From assembly GCA_000433735.1 (NCBI GenBank), contig HF998343.1:23680-48040 (forward strand): a stretch of DNA of 24,361 nt, in the 5' to 3' direction. Below, one piece after another: positions 7,453 to 14,261 of this stretch; the stretch's first letter is position 1; the number at the start of each line of letters is the position of its first letter. The notes under the pieces are model-generated. The model did no database searches. It was not told the DNA's origin and saw only the letters and a list, made by a program, of their open reading frames with translations. This DNA comes from Clostridium sp. CAG:167. Its GTDB lineage: Bacteria > Bacillota > Clostridia > Lachnospirales > Lachnospiraceae. The position numbers and the translations under genes were made by a program.

Positions 7453-8160
7453 TTATAGTGGATTTGTTTTAATCTTTTTAGGTTTTCTAGGATACTTGGA
7501 ATCTGTAATATTTTCACATCTAAAAAAAACAAGATATCTCTCACTATGATCATATTCCAATTCATATTTATATTTTTTTTCATATTTTGTATAAAGCACA
7601 TTTAGAGCATTATCGGCATTTTCAATTTCTTCATCCAATCTTCTGCTTTTATAAGATACAAAGTATCCTTCTTTTTTTACAAAAGGAATACAATATTCAA
7701 GTAGCACCGGTAATTCTGCAACTGCTCTGGATACAACATAGTCAAATTGATTTCTGAAATTTTCATCCCTTCCCAGTTCTTCCGCTCTACCATGAATCAC
7801 TGACACATTATGAATTTGCAATCTATTAATTACCACTTTTAAAAATTCAATTCTTTTATTCAGTGAATCTGCCAAAACAAATTCATAATCTGGACAAAGA
7901 ATTGCTAATACCATTCCGGGAAATCCAGCACCTGTACCCAAATCAAGAACTTTCTTTTTTTCTTTCAAATCAACTTTATCACAGGATACAAAGAAAGCTG
8001 AATCTAAAAAATGTTTCCAGACAACTTCCTCATATTCTACAATAGATGTTAAATTTATTTTATTATTCCAGTCAATCAGTAAATCATAATATTGATTTAA
8101 TTTTTGTTCCTGCTCTTCGGTTATAGTAATTCCATGATTTGCAAATATATTTCTAATCAT
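7453..8160 (-). CDS. rsmG: 16S rRNA (guanine-N7)-methyltransferase RsmG (GidB)
   Basis: RsmG methylates N7 of G527 (E. coli numbering) in the 530 loop of 16S rRNA using S-adenosylmethionine; its loss gives low-level streptomycin resistance in several bacteria. The 235 residues show the family N-terminus (NKINLTSI near 33-40, VVWKHFLDS near 46-54), the SAM-binding loop VLDLGTGAGFPG at 71-82, and VVSRAVAELPVLLEY in the second half. The C-terminus is rich in lysine and proline. Length is normal. It lies 18 bases after mnmG and is the third gene of the mnmE-mnmG-rsmG unit. Its stop codon almost touches parS-like site 3. Confidence 0.96.
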   Translation of the reverse strand: MIRNIFANHGITITEEQEQKLNQYYDLLIDWNNKINLTSIVEYEEVVWKHFLDSAFFVSCDKVDLKEKKKVLDLGTGAGFPGMVLAILCPDYEFVLADSLNKRIEFLKVVINRLQIHNVSVIHGRAEELGRDENFRNQFDYVVSRAVAELPVLLEYCIPFVKKEGYFVSYKSRRLDEEIENADNALNVLYTKYEKKYKYELEYDHSERYLVFFRCENITDSKYPRKPKKIKTNPL

Positions 8161-8178
8161 TTATGTTCCTTTCCTATC

Positions 8179-10044
8179 TTACTTAAACTGTTCCAGATAA
8201 ACTAATAATACCGAAATATCAGAAGGTGAAACACCACTGATTCGCGAAGCCTGGCCGATAGATTCAGGCTTGATTTCCTTCAGTTTTTGAATTGCTTCCA
8301 GCCGCAGTGAACCTACTTTATCATAATCAATGTTTGCCGGAATCTTCTTCTTTTCTAATTTATGAAACTGTTCAACCTGCTTCTGCTGTCTTGCAATATA
8401 TCCTTCATACTTCAATACGATATTTACTTCATTGCAGATTTCTTCTGAAAGTTCTGGTCTGCCAGTATCTATTTCTTTTAAAACATCATAATTCAATTCT
8501 GGTCTTTTAATCAGTTCAGCCAAAGATATACCACTGACTAATTCCGTACTTTTATGTTCTTTCAATAGATTCTGTACCTTGTCACTATTTCCAACATAGG
8601 AATTTTTAACACGCTCAACTTCTTCTTTGATACATTTGTACTTTTCCTGGAATTTTTCATATCTCTCTTCATCAATCAATCCCATTTCATAACCGATAGG
8701 TGTCAATCTTTCATCTGCATTATCCTGTCGTAACAGGAGACGATACTCTGCTCTGGATGTCATCATGCGATAAGGTTCATTGGTACCTTTCGTCACAAGG
8801 TCATCTATTAATACACCGATGTATCCCTGAGAACGGTCCAGTATTAACGGATCCTTTTCTTTTACTTTTCGTGCTGCATTGATTCCGGCAATCAATCCCT
8901 GAGCTGCCGCTTCTTCATATCCGGAACTACCGTTTGCTTGCCCTGCACTAAAAAGACCACTTACTTTTTTCAACTCTAGTGATGGCAACAGTTCCAGTGA
9001 ATTGATACAGTCATATTCGATGGCATAAGCATTTCTAACAATTTTCGCATGTTCCAGTCCCGGTACAGAATGATACATGTCAAACTGTACATCTTCCGGC
9101 AGAGAACTAGACATTCCACCAATATACATTTCATTTGTATAATTTCCTTCTGGTTCGATAAATACCTGATGTCTGTTTTTATCAGCAAACCGTACTACCT
9201 TATCTTCAATAGAAGGGCAATATCTTGGACCCGTTCCTTTTATATATCCTGAATACAGAGGTGAACGGTCCAAATTATCACGAATAATCTCATGAGTTTT
9301 TTCATTCGTATAAGTGAGATAACATTTTACCTGCTCTCTCTGAACTGAATCCGATGTATTGGTAAAAGAAAAAGGTACAATCTTCTCATCACCGTATTGA
9401 GGCTCCATTTTAGAATAATCAATAGTGCTGCCATCAATTCTGGCAGGTGTACCTGTTTTAAAACGACGCATTTCTATACCTAATTTTTCCAAAGAATCTG
9501 TCAAATGTGTTGCTGCCTGCAATCCATTAGGACCGGTATATACAGATACACTTCCGGTAATGCACCGGGCATTTAGATAAGTTCCTGTACAAAGCACACA
9601 TACCTTACAGGAATAAACAGCTCCTGTATAAGTTTTGACACCTACCACTCTTCCATCTTCAACAAGAATCTCATTTACTTCTCCCTGGCGTATTGTCAAA
9701 TTTTCTGTCTGTTCCAGAACTTTTCTCATAGACTTGCTGTATTCCTGTTTATCTGCCTGGGCACGAAGAGAATGTACAGCAGGACCTTTTGACTTATTTA
9801 ACATTTTTGACTGGATAAAAGTTCTGTCTATATTTTTTCCCATTTCACCGCCCAGTGCATCGATTTCTCTTACCAGATGTCCTTTTGAAGTTCCACCTAC
9901 ATTGGGATTACATGGCATCATAGCTATACTGTCTACGCTGACTGTAAACATAACTGTTTTCAAAGACAATCTTGCTAATGCCAGTGCAGCTTCACAGCCT
10001 GCATGACCGGCACCGACAACAACCGCATCATATTCCTGATTCAT
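8179..10044 (-). CDS. mnmG: tRNA uridine-34 carboxymethylaminomethyl-modifying enzyme MnmG (GidA)
   Basis: With MnmE, this FAD enzyme installs carboxymethylaminomethyl or aminomethyl groups on wobble uridine 34 of tRNAs reading split codon boxes. The 621 residues begin with the FAD-binding motif GAGHAG at 11-16. They include the family blocks MPCNPNVGG, DALGGEMGK, TGTPARID and GGMSSSLPEDVQ, and the AGQANGSSGYEEAAAQG segment. The helical C-terminal domain that contacts MnmE and tRNA ends in ISGVSPSDISVLLVYL. I start at 10044: the longer reading from 10083 overlaps the end of mnmE and adds 13 residues before the FAD motif. GGAGG lies 11 bases upstream of the chosen ATG, a slightly long spacing. 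It is the second gene of mnmE-mnmG-rsmG. Confidence 0.96.
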   Translation of the reverse strand: MNQEYDAVVVGAGHAGCEAALALARLSLKTVMFTVSVDSIAMMPCNPNVGGTSKGHLVREIDALGGEMGKNIDRTFIQSKMLNKSKGPAVHSLRAQADKQEYSKSMRKVLEQTENLTIRQGEVNEILVEDGRVVGVKTYTGAVYSCKVCVLCTGTYLNARCITGSVSVYTGPNGLQAATHLTDSLEKLGIEMRRFKTGTPARIDGSTIDYSKMEPQYGDEKIVPFSFTNTSDSVQREQVKCYLTYTNEKTHEIIRDNLDRSPLYSGYIKGTGPRYCPSIEDKVVRFADKNRHQVFIEPEGNYTNEMYIGGMSSSLPEDVQFDMYHSVPGLEHAKIVRNAYAIEYDCINSLELLPSLELKKVSGLFSAGQANGSSGYEEAAAQGLIAGINAARKVKEKDPLILDRSQGYIGVLIDDLVTKGTNEPYRMMTSRAEYRLLLRQDNADERLTPIGYEMGLIDEERYEKFQEKYKCIKEEVERVKNSYVGNSDKVQNLLKEHKSTELVSGISLAELIKRPELNYDVLKEIDTGRPELSEEICNEVNIVLKYEGYIARQQKQVEQFHKLEKKKIPANIDYDKVGSLRLEAIQKLKEIKPESIGQASRISGVSPSDISVLLVYLEQFK

Positions 10045-10067
10045 ACTCTTGTATTCCTCCAAACAAT

Positions 10068-11450
10068 TTATTTTCCCATACAAAAATCTTTAAAGATTTT
10101 ATCCACTATATCATCTTCTATCGTTTCACCTATGATCAAACCAAGCTGTTCGTACGCATTTTGCATATCAATGGTAAAAAGATCCTCCGGCATTCCGGCA
10201 TCAATCGTTTTCAGCAACTGCATCAGACTATTTTTGCAATCGTAAAGTGACTGCTTTTGCCGCATATTTGTTATATAAATGTTATCATTATAATCAATAC
10301 TATCTTTTATAAAAAGATCATTCAAATACTCTTCCAGTTCTTTCAACCCTTTACCCTGCAAAGCAGAAAAAGGCATGATCTTCTTCTGATCAGAAAAAGG
10401 AATTTCCTCCTTATACTGATTTTTCAGATCCCATTTATTAAGCAGTATAACACCTGGCTTATCTTTTGCCTGTTCCAGCACTTCATAATCTTCGCTTTCA
10501 AATTCACCACTGGCGTCCAAGATACAGATAACAAAATCACATTGCTCTATAGATTTCTTTGCTTTTTCAATTCCTATTTTTTCTATCTGATTATCGGTAT
10601 TTCTAATTCCTGCTGTATCAATCAAATGAAGTCTGGTGGTTCCTATACGAACCTCTTCTTCCAATGTATCTCTGGTAGTTCCGGCAATATCTGTTACGAT
10701 AGCTCTGTCCTCTCTCAAAATACAATTTAAAAAAGATGACTTTCCTACATTTGGTTTTCCTACGATAACTGTCTGAATTCCCTCTTTAATTATCTTTCCG
10801 TTTTCACTATTTTTCAATAAATGTTCTACCTGTTCCAACAGTTGTCTGGCATGATCCAATATTGTATCCACATACCCATCCAATGACAAATGTTCCGGGT
10901 CGTCCAATGCTGCCTCGACAAAAGCAATGTCTGTCAGAAGTACTTCTCTCATTTTTTCAACTTCAACTTTAATATCACCTCGAAGCTGATTTAATGAATT
11001 GTGTAGAGCCAGTTCACTGTCCGACTGAATTATATCCATCACAGATTCCGCCTGAGACAGATCAATTCTTCCATTTAGAAATGCCCTTTTTGTAAATTCA
11101 CCCGGCTGTGCAATACGGACTCCTTCTTTCACAAAATGTTCCAGCAATATCTGACATACAAAAGATCCACCATGACATTGTACTTCCACCACATCCTCCA
11201 TAGTATAACTTTTTGGTGCCTTCATCAAAAGTACGATTACTTCATCGATCACTTCTCCATTGGAATCTTTTATATATCCAAAATGAATGGTATGGCTCTG
11301 CTTTTGTGTCAGATCGATCTTCTTTCCGCTTTTACCAACAAAAGAATTACTTACTATATTCACTGCTTCCGGACCACTGATCCGGATAATACTGATACTG
11401 CCATCTTTGGATGAAGTTGCTATGGCAGCAATGGTATCTTCGTAAAACAT
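10068..11450 (-). CDS. mnmE: tRNA modification GTPase MnmE (TrmE)
   Basis: MnmE is a dimerising, potassium-activated GTPase that provides the folate-bound one-carbon unit for wobble uridine modification together with MnmG. The 460 residues comprise an N-terminal tetrahydrofolate-binding domain (about 1-120, with GEFTKRAFLNGRIDLSQAE after it), a helical domain, and an inserted G domain. The G motifs are GKPNVGKSS (231-239), the TTRD switch I region near 258-261, DTAG (278-281) and NKWD (338-341). The C-terminal catalytic cysteine motif is present as CMGK (457-460), where CIGK is more usual. GGAGGTAAT directly precedes the ATG. A strong terminator lies only about 20 bases upstream, so transcription probably depends on read-through from jag or a promoter inside jag. 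Confidence 0.97.
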   Translation of the reverse strand: MFYEDTIAAIATSSKDGSISIIRISGPEAVNIVSNSFVGKSGKKIDLTQKQSHTIHFGYIKDSNGEVIDEVIVLLMKAPKSYTMEDVVEVQCHGGSFVCQILLEHFVKEGVRIAQPGEFTKRAFLNGRIDLSQAESVMDIIQSDSELALHNSLNQLRGDIKVEVEKMREVLLTDIAFVEAALDDPEHLSLDGYVDTILDHARQLLEQVEHLLKNSENGKIIKEGIQTVIVGKPNVGKSSFLNCILREDRAIVTDIAGTTRDTLEEEVRIGTTRLHLIDTAGIRNTDNQIEKIGIEKAKKSIEQCDFVICILDASGEFESEDYEVLEQAKDKPGVILLNKWDLKNQYKEEIPFSDQKKIMPFSALQGKGLKELEEYLNDLFIKDSIDYNDNIYITNMRQKQSLYDCKNSLMQLLKTIDAGMPEDLFTIDMQNAYEQLGLIIGETIEDDIVDKIFKDFCMGK

Positions 11451-11467
11451 ATTACCTCCGATTTCAG

Positions 11468-11503
11468 AAAAAAAAGGCCGAATCCAATTAAGATTCAGCC
11501 TTT
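11468..11503 (-). terminator. Strong terminator between jag and mnmE
   Basis: On the minus strand, AAAGGCTGAATC and GATTCGGCCTTT form a 12-bp stem with one G-U pair and a 7-base loop, followed by eight T. It begins 4 bases after the jag stop and its T run ends 17 bases before the mnmE start codon. Confidence 0.9.
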
Positions 11504-11507
11504 CACA

Positions 11508-12236
11508 CTAATCTCTCTTCTGCTCTCTATTTGCATATGGCTTTCTGCGGTCTCTTGAATAATTATTTTTCTTTCTATAATTATTTCTTCGAGGCAGTTC
11601 CGAAGCAAATTCTCTGTTCAGGGTGATTACCACTTTACGATGTGGCTCATCTCCTTCACTATGAGTGTCTACATATTTATCCGGCTGCAGCGCCGCATGA
11701 ATAATGCGTCTCTCATAAGGATTCATTGGCTCAAGAAAAGCAGGACGACCTGTTTTCTTTACTTTATTTGCCATGTTCTTAGCAAGATTTTCAATAGTCT
11801 CTTTTCTTCTCTGACGATAATTTTCTGTATCAATCTTAATCTTTACATACTTATCAGAATTTTTGTTTGCTACCAAAGATGTCAGATACTGAAGGGAATC
11901 CAATGTCTGTCCTCTTTTACCAATGAGCATTCCCATATCATTTCCCTTTAACTCAATACTTAAAGTACTTTCAATCTCATCCATTTCATGAGAAATAGCA
12001 ACATCAATATGCATAGCATCAAATGTTCTTTTCAAAAAATCGTATACACGATCCACTACCTGCTCTTTTTTACGAACACGAATACGAGCCGGCTTACTGA
12101 ATAAACCAAATACGCCACTTTTTTCTTCTTCAATTACTTCATATTCAATCTGATCGCTGGATGTTTCTAATTGGATTAAAGCATTTGTTAAAGCTTCATC
12201 TGCTGTCTTTGCAGAAAACTCTTTCCAATCTTCCAT
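11508..12236 (-). CDS. jag: SpoIIIJ-associated RNA-binding protein Jag (KhpB)
   Basis: A cytosolic RNA-binding protein whose orthologues affect cell elongation and division in Gram-positive bacteria and which is encoded beside yidC. The 242 residues show three domains. The Jag_N domain (about 4-55) has SGVFGLFSKPARIRV. A KH domain carries the GxxG loop as IGKRG at 105-109, followed by TLDSLQYL. An R3H domain has LEPMNPYERRIIH at 168-180, with the Arg-x3-His pair at 176 and 180. The C-terminal ~30 residues are rich in Arg, Asn and Tyr and look disordered. GGAGG lies 8 bases before the ATG. It follows yidC by 22 bases and is the last gene before the terminator. Confidence 0.95.
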   Translation of the reverse strand: MEDWKEFSAKTADEALTNALIQLETSSDQIEYEVIEEEKSGVFGLFSKPARIRVRKKEQVVDRVYDFLKRTFDAMHIDVAISHEMDEIESTLSIELKGNDMGMLIGKRGQTLDSLQYLTSLVANKNSDKYVKIKIDTENYRQRRKETIENLAKNMANKVKKTGRPAFLEPMNPYERRIIHAALQPDKYVDTHSEGDEPHRKVVITLNREFASELPRRNNYRKKNNYSRDRRKPYANREQKRD

Positions 12237-12258
12237 TTTTCATTCCTCCAATACAAAA

Positions 12259-13239
12259 TCAATCTTTCTTCTTATCTGTAGACATATGCGCAATACTTGC
12301 AATGCTGCCTTCTTTGTACTTCTTATTTGAAGTGGTACGGCCACTATGATCAGAACCTTTGGAAGAATCCTGATTGTTATAAGAACTTGCTGACTTAATA
12401 GATGAAGTTCTTGTACGGGCATACTCTTCCATCTGTTTGTTGCGTTCTTTTAACTTTTCTGACTTTTTCGCTGCCTTTTCTTTGTTCTGCTCTACCAGCG
12501 TATCCATATCGATCTTATCAATCTTACGGTTAATAAAGATAGCTTGGAAAATACGGAATAAACTACCCATAATCCAGTATAAACCGATACCAATATTCAA
12601 ACTAAGACAGAAAAATCCGGACATAACAGGCATGAAATAGTTCATCATCTTCATGGACTGTCCCATAGGATTATCATCCTGGTTATTATCGGTTCCACTC
12701 TGAATTACTTTCGTATTAATAAACTGAAGAACCATAGCCAAAATCGGCACTAAAAATACAAGAATACCAAATTTATGACCTTCCTGGTAAAAAGCAAGTG
12801 GTGTCTTGGAAACATCCATCCACATAAAACGAGATGCCTCTGCTGTACCCAATACCGGAACATATTCTTTCATGCTGTAAATCACTCGATACAGACACAA
12901 CATAATAGGAAGTGTTACAAGCATCGGCAGACATCCACCAAAAGGACTGATTCCATACTTTGCATAAAGTGCCTGTGTCTCTTCGTTCATCTTTAACTGA
13001 GACGCCTGATCTTTCTTACCTTTATACTTTTTCTGTATTTCCTTCATCTCAGGCTGGATCTTATTCATCAGTCTGGTAGACTTTTGCTGCTTTGCATTCA
13101 GCGGATACATCAGTAAATAAACAACAAGGGTAAATAAAATGATACAAATACCGGTATTATGGATTCCAAAAACAAGATAAACACCTTTATCAATGTAAGT
13201 CAGAATAAAACCAAATATTGTATATAACCAATTAAACAA
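12259..13239 (-). CDS. yidC: Membrane protein insertase YidC/Oxa1 family (SpoIIIJ type)
   Basis: YidC inserts membrane proteins alone or with SecYEG. The 326 residues have a hydrophobic segment at about 5-27, then the conserved core: a helix at 31-47, the cytoplasmic helical hairpin (KQQKSTRLMNKIQPEMKEIQ), GISPFGGCLPM leading into a helix near 104-123, further helices near 157-176 and 199-236, and a charged, disordered tail. The B. subtilis lipoprotein signal is absent. Gapless comparison with remembered SpoIIIJ places Tyr41 where the conserved groove arginine sits. The start codon is TTG with AGGAGG about 9 bases upstream; no ATG fits. It follows yidD by 20 bases. Confidence 0.94.
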   Translation of the reverse strand: MFNWLYTIFGFILTYIDKGVYLVFGIHNTGICIILFTLVVYLLMYPLNAKQQKSTRLMNKIQPEMKEIQKKYKGKKDQASQLKMNEETQALYAKYGISPFGGCLPMLVTLPIMLCLYRVIYSMKEYVPVLGTAEASRFMWMDVSKTPLAFYQEGHKFGILVFLVPILAMVLQFINTKVIQSGTDNNQDDNPMGQSMKMMNYFMPVMSGFFCLSLNIGIGLYWIMGSLFRIFQAIFINRKIDKIDMDTLVEQNKEKAAKKSEKLKERNKQMEEYARTRTSSIKSASSYNNQDSSKGSDHSGRTTSNKKYKEGSIASIAHMSTDKKKD

Positions 13240-13259
13240 TATTAATATCCTCCTGCTCT

Positions 13260-13481
13260 TTACGGCACAGGGTCATAACCGCCTTTGTGAAAAGGATGGC
13301 ATCTTAAAATTCTTTTTACAGCCAAAAAACCACCTTTACCTGCACCATACTTGTGAATTGCCTGAACTGCATATTCAGAACAACAAGGAGTATAAATACA
13401 TGTAGGTGTTCTTTTCATTGGCGATATATATTTTTGATATATGCGTAACAACCCTAATAAAATTCTCTTCAAAATAATCAC
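13260..13481 (-). CDS. yidD: Membrane protein insertion efficiency factor YidD
   Basis: A small inner-membrane-associated protein thought to help YidC-dependent insertion. The 73 residues show the family features: an amphipathic N-terminal helix (LLGLLRIYQKYISP), the Cys-containing core with TPCCSEYAVQAIHKYG where PTCSxYA is usual, and the ending LRCHPFHKGGYDPVP, which is strongly family-specific. The listed start is GTG, one base after the rnpA stop. A TTG three codons later would give the more usual MKRILLG N-terminus, so the start is uncertain. There is no clear ribosome binding site, which suggests translational coupling to rnpA. Confidence 0.93.
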   Translation of the reverse strand: MIILKRILLGLLRIYQKYISPMKRTPTCIYTPCCSEYAVQAIHKYGAGKGGFLAVKRILRCHPFHKGGYDPVP

Positions 13482-13482
13482 A

Positions 13483-13824
13483 TCACTTCACTAATCCATG
13501 TAATTTTAATAAATGAATTACTGCGCCGTCTACGATTTCATAACTGCAATTTTTTATATTCTTCCGGGCAACGATCACAATATGGTTGCCCTCTTTTGTC
13601 AATGCGTCATTCTTACGAACGGATTCTCTTAACAATCTGGTAATGTGATGACGCACAACACTGTTACCGACTTTCTTACTGACAGAAAATCCATAACGAT
13701 TGGGACCACTCTCCCCTGTTTTCACATACATTACCAAATACTTATTAGCTCTGGATCTACCATTTTTGTAGACCCTTTGAAATGCGGGATTTTTTCCCAG
13801 CTTCTCAAATACTTGTCTTTTCAT
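13483..13824 (-). CDS. rnpA: Ribonuclease P protein component
   Basis: RnpA binds the catalytic RNase P RNA and helps it recognise the 5' leader of precursor tRNAs. I start it at 13824, giving 113 residues, the family's normal length. The longer reading from 13905 adds 27 residues that match nothing in the family, and a GGAAG stretch lies 6 bases before the chosen ATG. The N-terminal leader-binding cleft is represented by KNPAFQRVYKNGRS, and the core by NRYGFSVSKKVGNSVVR. The RNR signature reads R58-H59-H60, followed by ITRLLRE with R63 and R66. It follows rpmH, the standard pairing. Confidence 0.95.
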   Translation of the reverse strand: MKRQVFEKLGKNPAFQRVYKNGRSRANKYLVMYVKTGESGPNRYGFSVSKKVGNSVVRHHITRLLRESVRKNDALTKEGNHIVIVARKNIKNCSYEIVDGAVIHLLKLHGLVK

Positions 13825-13913
13825 ACTTTTACTTCCATTATAAGAAGAAAGGCCAGAACAAGACTTGTCAGAAAACACCGACCGAGCCACTCTGACCTTG
13901 TCCATTCATCTGA

Positions 13914-14048
13914 TTATGCAGATAATTTCTTTCTTCCCTTTGCTCTTCTTCTAGCGAGTACTTTTCTACCATTTGCAGTACTCATTCTTTTACGAAAGCC
14001 ATGAACTTTAGATCTCTGTCTCTTTTTTGGCTGATATGTCATTTTCAT
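13914..14048 (-). CDS. rpmH: 50S ribosomal protein L34
   Basis: A 44-residue, highly basic ribosomal protein of the large subunit. Read on the minus strand it starts MKMTYQPKKRQRSK, continues VHGFRKRMSTANGRKVLARR and ends RAKGRKKLSA, the near-invariant L34 pattern. The ATG at 14048 is preferred over the second ATG two codons later because AGGAGG lies 9 bases upstream. It is the first gene of the leftward rpmH-rnpA-yidD-yidC-jag operon and has a near-consensus promoter. Confidence 0.98.
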   Translation of the reverse strand: MKMTYQPKKRQRSKVHGFRKRMSTANGRKVLARRRAKGRKKLSA

Positions 14049-14095
14049 CCCGATACACCTCCTTCACAATAATATCAAAATCCGTATCAAGCCTA

Positions 14096-14124
14096 ATTAT
14101 ATTATCATTTATTCTAATAGTCAA
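14096..14124 (-). promoter_or_regulatory. Promoter of the rpmH operon
   Basis: On the minus strand TTGACT (14119-14124) and TATAAT (14096-14101) are exactly 17 bases apart. The start would lie about 40 bases before the rpmH ATG. The DnaA box at 14139-14147 is 15 bases upstream of the -35. Confidence 0.85.
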
Positions 14125-14138
14125 GCATATCTTTTAAG

Positions 14139-14147
14139 TTATCCACA
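14139..14147 (+). promoter_or_regulatory. Perfect DnaA box upstream of dnaA
   Basis: TTATCCACA, the strict DnaA-box consensus. It lies between the diverging rpmH and dnaA promoters, 28 bases before the dnaA -35, where DnaA binding could both regulate these promoters and form the upstream half of a two-part origin as in Bacillus. It is the only perfect box in the 14049-14261 gap. Confidence 0.85.
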
Positions 14148-14175
14148 TTTATATAAGAAAATATAGTAATAAAAT

Positions 14176-14204
14176 TTGATTTATAGTCTATTTTGTAGTA
14201 AAAT
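14176..14204 (+). promoter_or_regulatory. Probable dnaA promoter
   Basis: TTGATT (14176-14181) and TAAAAT (14199-14204) are 17 bases apart, about 57 bases before the dnaA ATG. The sequence around it is strongly AT-rich, so the match is good but not unique. Confidence 0.6.
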
Positions 14205-14261
14205 AATAATGTATGTTTTTAGCCATATTTTAATTTTTACAGAGTAAGGTAGGAAATTTGA

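Noticed and set aside
10045..10083. Longer mnmG start at 10083 overlapping mnmE
   Set aside because: The added residues precede the FAD motif without family support, and the GGAGG site lies inside them, serving the ATG at 10044.
13825..13905. In-frame 27-residue N-terminal extension of rnpA starting at 13905
   Set aside because: It matches nothing in the RnpA family, begins only 9 bases after the rpmH stop and has no good ribosome binding site; the ATG at 13824 gives the usual length and N-terminus.
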